From the NCBI GenBank assembly GCA_910584965.1, contig CAJUDZ010000010.1, forward strand, positions 1-64,000: a stretch of 64,000 nt of DNA. Reading direction: 5' to 3'. A program made the position numbers and the translations under genes. This DNA comes from an uncultured Lachnospiraceae bacterium. Its GTDB lineage: Bacteria; Bacillota; Clostridia; Lachnospirales; Lachnospiraceae. Positions within the stretch are counted from its first letter, which is position 1. Every line of letters begins with the position of its first letter. The notes below the pieces were generated by a model that ran no database searches, was not told the DNA's origin, and saw nothing but the letters and a program-made list of their open reading frames with translations. This document shows, piece by piece, positions 18,466-26,813 of this stretch.

Positions 18466-20355
18466 ATGAAACAATACTTTTGCAATCCCGTCAACTTCAC
18501 CTACCGCTATCAGTTTAACCAGAAGGAGAACGGCTTTTCCTTAAACCGGGAGGCGGCCGACCCGTCCATGGTCCTTTTTAAAGGAAAATATTATCTGTTT
18601 CCGAGCATGACAAAAGGATTTCTGGTAAGCGACGATCTGGTAAACTGGAAACAGCATCCGTTAGAAGGCGTCCCGGTATACGACTATGCGCCGGACGTGC
18701 GCGTTATCGGAGATTTTCTGTATTTCTGCGCCAGCCGCCGGGGAAAGGCCTGCGACTTTTACCGGACGCCGGACCCGGAAAGCGGAATCTTCGAACGAAT
18801 TCCCGGCACGTTTGACTTCTGGGATCCCAACCTGTTCCTGGACGACGACGGCCGGATGTATTTTTACTGGGGCTGCAGCAACATGACGCCGGTCTTTGGC
18901 GTGGAGCTGAATCCCGATACGATGGAGCGGCTGGGAGAGCCGGTTGTCCTGATCGAAAATCATAAAAAGGAATACGGTTACGAGCGCACCGGCGAAAATC
19001 ACCACTATAACCCGGATGAAAGCCATATCGCGGCGCTTCTCAGGGCACAGATGGCGCAGAATCTGGGATGCAGTCCCGATGAAATCACGGATATCACGCC
19101 CGCCATCGAAGCAGCGCCGGAACAGTACCGCCCGATGTTAAAAGCCGCGCTTTCCGACAATCCCTACATCGAAGGCGCCTGGATGACAAAACATGACGGA
19201 AAATACTATCTGCAATACGCAAGTCCCGGCACACAGTTTAATATCTACAACGACGGCGTCTATACAGGGGATACTCCGCTTGGCCCATTCACCATATGTC
19301 CGAATAATCCTTTTTCCTACTCGCCCGGCGGATTTTGCCCCGGCGCGGGGCATGGCTCCACAATGGAAGATCGGTCCGGAAACTGGTGGCATACCAGCAC
19401 GATGCGCATTTCCGTCAATCATGAATTTGAACGGCGCGTGGGCATCTGGCCCGCCGGTTTTGACAAAGACGGGGAACTGTTCTGCAACCAGCGTTACGGC
19501 GACTGGCCGCAGGCCGTTACCGGAGAAAAGAAAGACCCTTTTGCCCCACCCGAATGGATGCTGCTGAGTTATCGTAAAACCGTTACCGCCAGCAGCCAAG
19601 AAAAGCCCGCCGCGGATGCGGTCGATGAAAACGTTCAAACATGGTGGAAGGCTGCCGCCGACGATCACACCCCCTGGCTGCAGATCGATCTGGAAGAATG
19701 CCGCACCGTCAACGCGGTACAGGTCAATTTTGCCGATGATATGGGGATTGCGGCAGAACTGCCGGAGGGCGCATGTCTCGTCGGAGAGCCGGGCCGCGGA
19801 CGCTATATCGAGGAACGCGCTTTTACCACCCGCTGGCTGTTAGAAACCAGTATCGACGGTACGGAATGGGAAATACTGGAAGACAAAAGAAACTGCGGTA
19901 CCGACCTTCCCCACGACCTGATCGTAAGGCCCGATGGCATCGAAACAAGATACCTCCGGCTGACCGTGACCGATACCCCCTTCCACGCCGCCGCCTGCAT
20001 CAGCGGCTTCCGGGTATTCGGCAGAGGCCGCGGCAGCGCGCCCGCTCCGGTGACGGAAGTCCATGCGCTCCGCAGCGAAGCCATGTCCATGCAGATAAGC
20101 TGGCAGGGCGACGCCGTCGGCTATGAAGTATTATGGGGACATGCGCCCGATAAGCTGTATCACAGCTTCCGGGTCTTTGACCGGACACAGTTGGAAGTGC
20201 GCGCACTCATGGCAGACGTCGCACAATATTATGTCCGAATAGACGCTTTTAACGAAAACGGGATTACGACGGGCAAAACAACCGCCGCGGAACGTTTGGT
20301 TCAGACGGCTGCATTTCCGACGAAAACAAAAACCGCCGCCCGGCGGCGGCGATGA
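18466..20355 (+). CDS. Glycoside hydrolase family 43 with F5/8C (discoidin-like) and fibronectin-like modules
   Basis: A 629-residue multidomain enzyme, beta-xylosidase or alpha-L-arabinofuranosidase type. The five-bladed propeller shows the three acidic residues: Asp in EAADPSMVLFKGKYYLF (about 33), Asp in FWDPNLFLDDDG (about 122) and Glu in PYIEGAWMTKHDGKYYLQYA (about 236). An insertion of about 55 residues (HIAALLRAQMAQNLGCSPDE to MLKAALSDN) interrupts the propeller before the catalytic Glu. A carbohydrate-binding-like discoidin module (from about 365; WLQIDLEECRTVNAVQV) and a fibronectin-III-like module (from about 525) follow. The last residues (AARRRR) are encoded by a terminator hairpin. 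No signal peptide; GAGGAGG precedes the ATG. Confidence 0.88.
   Translation: MKQYFCNPVNFTYRYQFNQKENGFSLNREAADPSMVLFKGKYYLFPSMTKGFLVSDDLVNWKQHPLEGVPVYDYAPDVRVIGDFLYFCASRRGKACDFYRTPDPESGIFERIPGTFDFWDPNLFLDDDGRMYFYWGCSNMTPVFGVELNPDTMERLGEPVVLIENHKKEYGYERTGENHHYNPDESHIAALLRAQMAQNLGCSPDEITDITPAIEAAPEQYRPMLKAALSDNPYIEGAWMTKHDGKYYLQYASPGTQFNIYNDGVYTGDTPLGPFTICPNNPFSYSPGGFCPGAGHGSTMEDRSGNWWHTSTMRISVNHEFERRVGIWPAGFDKDGELFCNQRYGDWPQAVTGEKKDPFAPPEWMLLSYRKTVTASSQEKPAADAVDENVQTWWKAAADDHTPWLQIDLEECRTVNAVQVNFADDMGIAAELPEGACLVGEPGRGRYIEERAFTTRWLLETSIDGTEWEILEDKRNCGTDLPHDLIVRPDGIETRYLRLTVTDTPFHAAACISGFRVFGRGRGSAPAPVTEVHALRSEAMSMQISWQGDAVGYEVLWGHAPDKLYHSFRVFDRTQLEVRALMADVAQYYVRIDAFNENGITTGKTTAAERLVQTAAFPTKTKTAARRRR
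20321..20349 (-). terminator. Terminator of the chemoreceptor-lipoprotein operon, inside the GH43 3' end
   Basis: CCGCCG and CGGCGG flank a small loop (20333-20349), with an A-rich tract (AAAACAAAAA) on the plus-strand 5' side. Read on the minus strand this is a GC stem followed by a T-rich tail. It encodes the Arg-rich tail of the GH43 protein on the other strand. Confidence 0.6.
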
Positions 20356-20363
20356 TGAGACTG

Positions 20364-20387
20364 CTGCGCCGTCATATGACGGCGCAG
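20364..20387. terminator. Perfect 24-bp palindrome between convergent genes
   Basis: CTGCGCCGTCAT is followed directly by its reverse complement ATGACGGCGCAG. The transcript would fold to a strong stem just after the GH43 stop codon. No T-run follows on the plus strand, so it may be an mRNA-stabilising 3' hairpin or a symmetric protein-binding site. Confidence 0.55.
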
Positions 20388-20405
20388 ACTCAATGTGTGC
20401 TTTAT

Positions 20406-20855
20406 TTATTCTGCCGTTTCCACAATAAATACATCGTGGTCGCCTTTGACCGCCTGTTCCATCACCGCGGCGGTCAGTCTGTTAAAATTGCCGCCGGAAG
20501 AACTGGCGCCGGTCAGTGCATCCACTTCCGAAGAACCCTGCTGCTCCAGCAATTTTGCCGCATAATAACGGGTATATTCATTCGGATAGGTTCCGGTAAC
20601 CGTCATCATATTTTCCATATAGGCGTTATCCCATGCCTTTATATAACCGTTCGGGTCTTTTGCATTAAACTCCACATAAACGATCTGATCGTTTTTTACC
20701 ATAATACAGACATATTCTTTCCATCCATGGGAATAATCGGACATTTCCGCCGTATAAAAGCCGTCCTGCATTTTTGTCCCGGATCCGCAGCCGCTTAACA
20801 ATAACAGTGCCGTCAACAAGATAAAACAAACCGTTTTTTTTCTGCTCCTTTTCAT
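20406..20855 (-). CDS. FMN-binding-domain lipoprotein
   Basis: A 149-residue exported lipoprotein. Residues 1-22 form a signal peptide ending in the lipobox LLSGC, so Cys23 would be lipidated. The rest is a single FMN-binding domain. Near the end is DALTGASSSGG, the pattern in which ApbE attaches FMN covalently to a Ser/Thr. It starts 13 bases after the stop of the methyl-accepting chemotaxis gene and is probably co-transcribed. Such proteins act as extracellular electron carriers; the partner here is not known. A terminator lies after the stop, within the convergent GH43 gene. Confidence 0.85.
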   Translation of the reverse strand: MKRSRKKTVCFILLTALLLLSGCGSGTKMQDGFYTAEMSDYSHGWKEYVCIMVKNDQIVYVEFNAKDPNGYIKAWDNAYMENMMTVTGTYPNEYTRYYAAKLLEQQGSSEVDALTGASSSGGNFNRLTAAVMEQAVKGDHDVFIVETAE

Positions 20856-20868
20856 GGGAAACCTCCAA

Positions 20869-22791
20869 TTATCTGTTTTCTTTTATTTTAACCTGTGCCA
20901 CATAGTCTCTCAGACCTTCCGCCTGCGACATGGACTCCGCCGCCATGCTGTCGTTCCTGCCGGCGATGTTCTGAAGCGTTTCGAGACGGTTATTCGCATC
21001 CGCAACGGCTTCCGTCTGCTGCTGTACCGTTTCCGCAATGCGGAGAGAAATCTTCTGATATTGTTTTGTAAGTTCTTCTATTTCCCGGAACGTTTCCGCC
21101 GTCTGGCCGGCTGTCGTCAATCCCGCCTGAATCGTTTCCGCAGAACGCTCGATCAGCTCCCCTGTCTGCCGCAGCGCTTCCGCCGTCTGCCCGGAAAGAT
21201 TTCCGATCTCGCCTGCCACTACCGCAAACCCTTTTCCGGCCTCTCCGGCCCTTCCCGCTTCTATGGACGCGTTCAAAGAGAGAATATTGGTCTGTTTCGA
21301 AATATCCTCGATCATCAGGCTGATCTTGGATATTTCCTGCACGGTAGCCTGAATCTGAGACATGGCATCCAGCATATTTTCCATATTGCCGCTGCCCAGA
21401 GACGTTTTCTGCCCGGCCATTTCAGCACATTCCTCCATATCCTGAACATTACCCCTGTTCTGATCGATGGATGAGGTGATCGCCTCCATATTCTCCTTCA
21501 TATCCCTCAGAATAACGGCCTGTTCCCTGGAACCTTCCAGAAGCTGCCTTGCGCAGTCAGATACTTCCACGGAAGAACGGTTCATCCTGAGCATGGTACG
21601 GTTCAGAGCTTCCGTAATATTGGAAAGCGCTTTCCGTATCGATACGAAGTCTCCGCGGAAATCATCCGGTATTTTGACGGTATAGTCTCCGCCGGCCAGT
21701 GTGCTCAGACAGGAGTCGATATCCTGTATATAATTTTTCAGGCTCGTTACCGTTTTTGCAAGGGCGTCCGTCAAAATTCCCGTTTCATCATCGCTTTCGG
21801 ATAAGAGAACCTCGTCGGTCAGATTTCCGTCCGATAAAGCCTGCAGACGGCTCGTGGCATTGGAAATCGGATCCGAAATTTTCCGGGAAAGCGGAACGAT
21901 AACCGCCCCCGCAATAATCAGCACCGCTCCCGATAACAGGATGGAAAGCAGTATCGCAAAATACACATCGTTCATAAACTCCCTGACCGGAGCGTATAGA
22001 AACAACGCCCAGTTCGTTCCGGGAATCGGCGCATAACCCGCATAATTTCTCAAAGAATCAAGCCATACAATACCCGATCCCGTCTGGAAAGAGGTCGCTT
22101 TTTCGAATTTCTCCCGATTGCCGGAAGACGGATACATATCGTAGATGTTATTCCGGCTGCGCATATTCTGCGTATTTCTGTCGCCGATCACATCGCCGTC
22201 TTTGTTCAGGATACAGGCGCTTCCTGTATCTCCCAATACAAGCTGGCTCAACACGTCATTCAGAAGATCATATTTATAACTGCCGACCAGATATCCCGTC
22301 GCTTCCCCCTCTTCCTTCAACGTGACGCCCACGCAAAGCTGTAAAATACCGTCCGCGTAATAAGGCTCTCCGATGACCAGACTGCCGGTCTTCACAAGCC
22401 CGGCATAATAGTCCGTATCCGCAATCGTATCCGGCGCGGACGCATCCCCATACAACTTGCTGCCGGATTCATCATAGGCGGAAAGCCAGACAAACTCTAT
22501 CTGCAGCTTAATTTCATCGAGACGCGCCTGCTTTTCTTCCCCGGATACCGTACTGTCTGACAGGACTGCTTCCTGTGAAAAATTATACATCCGTTCCGTC
22601 AAAAGATGCAGATTGGAACTGATATTCTGGGCCGCAATCCGGGCTGTGATCTGCATTTCATCAAGCAAAATTTTGTTCGTCGAACGGATGCTGCCAACGG
22701 ATATAATCGTCATAACCAGAATGGAAACCAACACCGCCACAGACATCACGTAAAAATTGATTTTCTGTTTTAAATTACGCTGTTTTTTCAT
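20869..22791 (-). CDS. Methyl-accepting chemotaxis protein with Cache-type sensor domain
   Basis: A 640-residue transmembrane chemoreceptor. Span 1 is at about residues 13-35, a periplasm-side (extracytoplasmic) Cache-like sensor of about 240 residues follows, span 2 is at about 280-300, then a HAMP domain, a second HAMP-like segment (LAGGDYTVKIPDDFRGD) and the signalling domain. Its hairpin tip contains ISKQTNILSLNASIEAGRAGE. The start MKKQRNLK has AAGGGG 7 bases upstream; an ATG 12 codons earlier also has a weak purine tract. It is followed directly by the FMN-binding lipoprotein gene. The ligand is unknown; the glycan setting suggests a sugar, the lipoprotein a redox signal. Confidence 0.9.
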   Translation of the reverse strand: MKKQRNLKQKINFYVMSVAVLVSILVMTIISVGSIRSTNKILLDEMQITARIAAQNISSNLHLLTERMYNFSQEAVLSDSTVSGEEKQARLDEIKLQIEFVWLSAYDESGSKLYGDASAPDTIADTDYYAGLVKTGSLVIGEPYYADGILQLCVGVTLKEEGEATGYLVGSYKYDLLNDVLSQLVLGDTGSACILNKDGDVIGDRNTQNMRSRNNIYDMYPSSGNREKFEKATSFQTGSGIVWLDSLRNYAGYAPIPGTNWALFLYAPVREFMNDVYFAILLSILLSGAVLIIAGAVIVPLSRKISDPISNATSRLQALSDGNLTDEVLLSESDDETGILTDALAKTVTSLKNYIQDIDSCLSTLAGGDYTVKIPDDFRGDFVSIRKALSNITEALNRTMLRMNRSSVEVSDCARQLLEGSREQAVILRDMKENMEAITSSIDQNRGNVQDMEECAEMAGQKTSLGSGNMENMLDAMSQIQATVQEISKISLMIEDISKQTNILSLNASIEAGRAGEAGKGFAVVAGEIGNLSGQTAEALRQTGELIERSAETIQAGLTTAGQTAETFREIEELTKQYQKISLRIAETVQQQTEAVADANNRLETLQNIAGRNDSMAAESMSQAEGLRDYVAQVKIKENR

Positions 22792-22871
22792 GATTTTACC
22801 CCTTTTTTCCTCATACTTTTTCCTCATGCCTTTGGTAAAACCGCCCCCCTGCGGCCCTGCCAGGCATATAT

Positions 22872-24368
22872 CTACCCTTCGACGCTCCGAAACCGGACAG
22901 CCATATACTGTCTTTCCGGCATGTCAATCCGGATATTCCCTTCATAAACGCCGGGCAGCTTTTCGATCGTCATATTCCAGGTGTCGATCAGTTCGATCTC
23001 ATAGCGGCGCCCTTCCGCCAGCTTCCAGGTACGGAAGGACGGACGGAAAAATCCGAAATAATACAGGAAAAAAGACTGATCGTCCTCTTTGCGCAGGCAG
23101 GGTACATCCCAGTTTTCCCCGCGGTTATGGGGCATAACCTTTATCGCCGCCCCGTCGGAAGGAACTTCTTCCATCATTTTTCTTAAAAAAGCAATCCGCT
23201 CCGGGCTTGTTCCGTGCAGCACGCCGCCATGTGACCACCAGATCTGCTCATGCTGGACATATACTTCTCCGTGGGAAAGATATCCGCCCCGGATACAGCC
23301 TTCCCAGAACCGTCTCGTCATCTCCTCACCCGTCAGATTGCCCCATCCGTAATTGATATTCCCTTCGTAAGCACATTCATCCACTATGACCGGCTTCTGA
23401 TACTGCTGACGCCACTCCGTCACCGCCTCCGCCGTCTTATAATTATCGATGCGCTGAATGCTGGCGTGGGTAATCCACGGACGCGTGTGGTCATAAAGTT
23501 TCAGACAGTTATGGATGGAACGCAGATGCCCATACGCATCCCGCCGCATAATAACACGCGCATACAGCTCCCAGTCCTCAATGGATTTGGAAGGCATCAG
23601 ATCATACTCATTGGCGAGCGACCACCAGACATTTTTAAAATGACTCAATCGGTCAACCGCATATTTCAGATAAAAAACATCGGTTTCCCTTTCCATTTTG
23701 GAAAATCCCCATTTGTCATAGGGATGCAGCAGAATGATATCCGCTTCTATTCCCAGATCATCCAGCTCCCCGATGCGTTTCTCCAGATTTTCCCAAAATA
23801 CGGGATTGAAACGCGTAAAATCGAACCCCTCTTCTTCGCTGCCCGCAAAGGCATAATGCGCCGGGTTTACAGCGTTATATGTATAAAACTTTGGGAAAAT
23901 ACACATTCTGACTTTGTTAAAAGGAGCTTCTTTCAGCGTTGCAAGCGTCTGCTCCTGAACTTCTTCCGGCTGATTTACCCAGGCATAGCAGGTCGTGCCA
24001 AAAGGATAAAACCGCGTTCCGTCTTCATAGGCAAAATGAAACCGGGCTTCTTCCGTCAAATCTTCCGGCGCATATACTTCGTCCATCGGAAGCACCCGTC
24101 CGTGGTTCCCCGCTTTGGCGGCCGTGCATTCACATGTCAGTTCTATTCCGTCCAAAGCCGGGTCGCTGGAACTCGTAACCGCCTTCCAAACGCCCGGCTT
24201 TCCCGGCATAAACCGTATCTTATAATTTCCCCCGCCGCAGTAAAAACCATTTACTTCAATTCTTTCCGAATCATTCTCGAAGGCTGCCTTCAGCCGGACA
24301 TCCGTATAAGGATTGCCCTTATCCGTGCCGGTCAGCGATGCCTCAAAAATTTTGTATTGTTCTGTCAT
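22872..24368 (-). CDS. DUF5060/DUF5605 putative glycoside hydrolase (apiosidase-like)
   Basis: A 498-residue cytoplasmic protein. The N-terminal immunoglobulin-like DUF5060 domain (YTDVRLKAAFEND, KPGVWKAVTSS) is followed by a TIM barrel of the DUF4038/DUF5605 kind. The barrel shows clan GH-A-like glutamates in WWSLANEYDLM (acid/base position, about 242) and KPVIVDECAYEGN (nucleophile position, about 325), plus LLHPYDKWGFSKM. A C-terminal beta domain ends the protein. Relatives include enzymes acting on apiose-containing pectin side chains, but the substrate here is unproven. The start MTEQYKIF has GGAGGAAG upstream. It lies downstream of the GH31 gene after a terminator. Confidence 0.8.
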   Translation of the reverse strand: MTEQYKIFEASLTGTDKGNPYTDVRLKAAFENDSERIEVNGFYCGGGNYKIRFMPGKPGVWKAVTSSSDPALDGIELTCECTAAKAGNHGRVLPMDEVYAPEDLTEEARFHFAYEDGTRFYPFGTTCYAWVNQPEEVQEQTLATLKEAPFNKVRMCIFPKFYTYNAVNPAHYAFAGSEEEGFDFTRFNPVFWENLEKRIGELDDLGIEADIILLHPYDKWGFSKMERETDVFYLKYAVDRLSHFKNVWWSLANEYDLMPSKSIEDWELYARVIMRRDAYGHLRSIHNCLKLYDHTRPWITHASIQRIDNYKTAEAVTEWRQQYQKPVIVDECAYEGNINYGWGNLTGEEMTRRFWEGCIRGGYLSHGEVYVQHEQIWWSHGGVLHGTSPERIAFLRKMMEEVPSDGAAIKVMPHNRGENWDVPCLRKEDDQSFFLYYFGFFRPSFRTWKLAEGRRYEIELIDTWNMTIEKLPGVYEGNIRIDMPERQYMAVRFRSVEG

Positions 24369-24491
24369 GTTTCTTCCTCCGCGTCGCTCATTTTCTTGCA
24401 CTATTATAGCATATCTCCTTTTTTCATCCAATCAGTTTTTGCTGTCTCCGCAAAAAACTCTGCCTGAAAATGCAGGCTCAATTCGCGGTCG

Positions 24492-24533
24492 AAAAAAAAA
24501 CTGCCGCGCCGTAAAATTACAGGCGCAGCAGTT
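24492..24533 (-). terminator. Rho-independent terminator of the GH31 gene
   Basis: AACTGC-CGCGCC pairs with GGCGC-AGCAGTT around an A/T-rich loop, and nine T residues follow on the minus strand. It lies 34 bases past the GH31 stop. Confidence 0.85.
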
Positions 24534-24567
24534 CTCTGATGATATTCAGTTCGTTTGACCGGTACAG

Positions 24568-26592
24568 TCATATTTTTTCAAACACCGGCATATAGTCGAT
24601 GGGTGCATCCACATGGACGGTCTGCTTCCCCTCATAAATCTCCCCGGTCGAAGTCAGCTTCCATTTTCCTTCCGGCAGATAAACGTCGCGTTCGAACGCA
24701 TTCAGATGCAGGATGGGCGCCGCCAGATATTTCTCTCCGAACATATATTGGTCGGAAAGCTCCCAGCACTTCGCATCTTCCGGAAATTCATAGAACATCG
24801 CGCGCAGCAGAGGCGACCCGTTCTCATGCGCCTCTTCATATAATCCGCGGATATAATCGTGCATGGATACGCGGACATCGTAATATTTTTTCATGATGGC
24901 GTAATTTTCTTCGCCATAGCTCCAGAGTTCGTTCGGCTGACCGGTATGCAGATAGCCGCCGCCCCAGTCCCGCTCGTCTAACGGCGGAATATTATACGGG
25001 CCCCTGTCCCCGTGCATCCGGAGCACAGGAGAATAGACCGCGAACTGATACCAGCGGATTAAGAGCTGCCTGAAATCTTCGTCATTCACATCATCCGTCA
25101 TAAAGCCGCCGATATCAGTCGTCCACCAGGGAATCCCCGCCAGCCCCATGTTCAGGCCGCACTGAATCTGATCCGCAAAGGCTTCAAAAGTGCTCGGCAC
25201 ATCGCCGGACCAGACCACATTGCCATATTTCTGGGAACCCGCCCACGCACAGCGCAGCAGATTGACAACGCTTCCCGTTCCGTTTCTGCTCATCTCATCA
25301 TAGAACACGCGGCTGTACATCTGCGGATAAATGTTGCTCAGAGAAAGCGCCGGTCCGTCGCAGTAACGATAATTTTCAAAATCATAAACCCCGTAATCCG
25401 GTTCGGAATTATCCAGCCAGAACGCATCGATTCCGTAGTCGTAATAATTCTTCTTGCAGACTTCCCATACATATTTTCTCGTCTCCGGGTTAAACGGGTC
25501 GATTTCCACACAGTCTCCCTGATAATCGTAAGTCTGGGCCGCGCCGCGTTCCGTCCTGATTAACAGCCCTCTTTCCATCATCGGTCCAAAATTTTCGCTT
25601 CTGCGGTCTACCGAAGGCCATACCGACACGATGACTTTTATACCCATCTCATGCAGTTCGTCCACCATCGCTTTCGGGTCGGGCCAGTATTTTTGATCAA
25701 ACTTCCAGTCTCCCTGCAGCGTCCAGTGGAAAAAGTCGATCACGATCTGATCGATTTTGATGCCCTCTTCCCGATATTTGCGCGCCACGCTCAGAACCTC
25801 CTCCTGTGTCCTGTATCGAAGCTTGCATTGCCACAGCCCCATTAAATCTTCCGGGAACATGTCGGCCCGCCCGGTCACGGCCGTATAATTTGCAAGAATC
25901 TGTTTCGGCGTATCCGCGGCAGTAATCCAATAATCCATTTCCTTCGTCGCCCCGGCAATCCATTCATAATAGTTCCGTCCGAAAGTCACGCGCCCCACCG
26001 CCGGATTGTTCCAGAGAAAACCATAACCCATTGACGATACCGCAAAAGGTACGGAAATCTGGGAATTACGCTGTGCCAGTTCCAGCACACAGCCTTTTAA
26101 ATCCATGCAGTCCTGCTGATACTGCCCCATACCGAAGATTTTTTCATCCCTGCTGCTTTCAAATTTCAGGTTCAGGGAATATTCGCTCCCGCCGATAATG
26201 CCTTTCCATTCCCTGTTCCGCAGTTTCAGACATCTGCTCTCTTTCGAAAGCGTCCCGTCATAAAACCGGAAATACTCCCGCAGAATCAGACTGTCGTCCT
26301 TATAAAAAGAGAGGACTCCCGCAAAATTAACAACCGCTCTGATGCGCCCGTTGACAATCGTCGCAATTTCCTTCCGGTCAATCGTCCCGTCGCCGACCCA
26401 ATGGTCTTCTTCCTCCACGGTGATCTTCGTATCACATTTGTTGACTTTTTCAGTCAGCGCCCATTCCTTTCCCGTAAAAGAAGAACCCATGACCGCGCGC
26501 ACGCGCAGCGAATCCTCCCCCCATGCTTCGATTCTCACCATCTCACCGTTGTGGTAACACACCAGCGCCCCGTTATCGTTTACAAATCTCAT
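24568..26592 (-). CDS. Glycoside hydrolase family 31 alpha-glycosidase (alpha-xylosidase or alpha-glucosidase type)
   Basis: A 674-residue enzyme. The N-terminal galactose-mutarotase-like domain is followed by the barrel: GLWQCKLRYRTQEEVL, the nucleophile aspartate in DAFWLDNSEPDYG (about residue 410), VWSGDVPSTFEA, and HGDRGPYN with the second acidic residue near MRMHGDRG. The GLWQCKLRY motif is common in the xylosidase-like GH31 group. The second ATG (MRFVNDNG) was chosen because GAGGAGG lies 6 bases before it, while the first ATG abuts that site. It is divergent from an AraC-type regulator that very probably controls it. No signal peptide. Confidence 0.88.
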   Translation of the reverse strand: MRFVNDNGALVCYHNGEMVRIEAWGEDSLRVRAVMGSSFTGKEWALTEKVNKCDTKITVEEEDHWVGDGTIDRKEIATIVNGRIRAVVNFAGVLSFYKDDSLILREYFRFYDGTLSKESRCLKLRNREWKGIIGGSEYSLNLKFESSRDEKIFGMGQYQQDCMDLKGCVLELAQRNSQISVPFAVSSMGYGFLWNNPAVGRVTFGRNYYEWIAGATKEMDYWITAADTPKQILANYTAVTGRADMFPEDLMGLWQCKLRYRTQEEVLSVARKYREEGIKIDQIVIDFFHWTLQGDWKFDQKYWPDPKAMVDELHEMGIKVIVSVWPSVDRRSENFGPMMERGLLIRTERGAAQTYDYQGDCVEIDPFNPETRKYVWEVCKKNYYDYGIDAFWLDNSEPDYGVYDFENYRYCDGPALSLSNIYPQMYSRVFYDEMSRNGTGSVVNLLRCAWAGSQKYGNVVWSGDVPSTFEAFADQIQCGLNMGLAGIPWWTTDIGGFMTDDVNDEDFRQLLIRWYQFAVYSPVLRMHGDRGPYNIPPLDERDWGGGYLHTGQPNELWSYGEENYAIMKKYYDVRVSMHDYIRGLYEEAHENGSPLLRAMFYEFPEDAKCWELSDQYMFGEKYLAAPILHLNAFERDVYLPEGKWKLTSTGEIYEGKQTVHVDAPIDYMPVFEKI

Positions 26593-26711
26593 ACGCATCC
26601 TCCTCGCAATTTTTCAAAATCCGTTTTTATGCCGCCCAAAATCCCCCAAATCCGCTTCCCGGCTCCGCCCGGAAAATCTTTTCTTGGAAAGCATATGCCC
26701 TGATGATATAA

Positions 26712-26770
26712 TACTATTATCTAAGGCATATTACTATTGGAATACTATTGTTTTGTGATACGATACTATT
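26712..26770. promoter_or_regulatory. Four helically phased TACTATT repeats, candidate AraC operator
   Basis: TACTATT occurs at 26712, 26732, 26743 and 26764, so the spacings are 20, 11 and 21 bases, near two, one and two DNA turns. They lie in the 220-bp divergent gap between the GH31 gene and the AraC gene, where tandem same-face half-sites for an AraC protein are expected. Confidence 0.55.
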
Positions 26771-26813
26771 TTAGTCTGCTGATTCACAGCAGAAGAAGGA
26801 AAGGGCTTTCATA

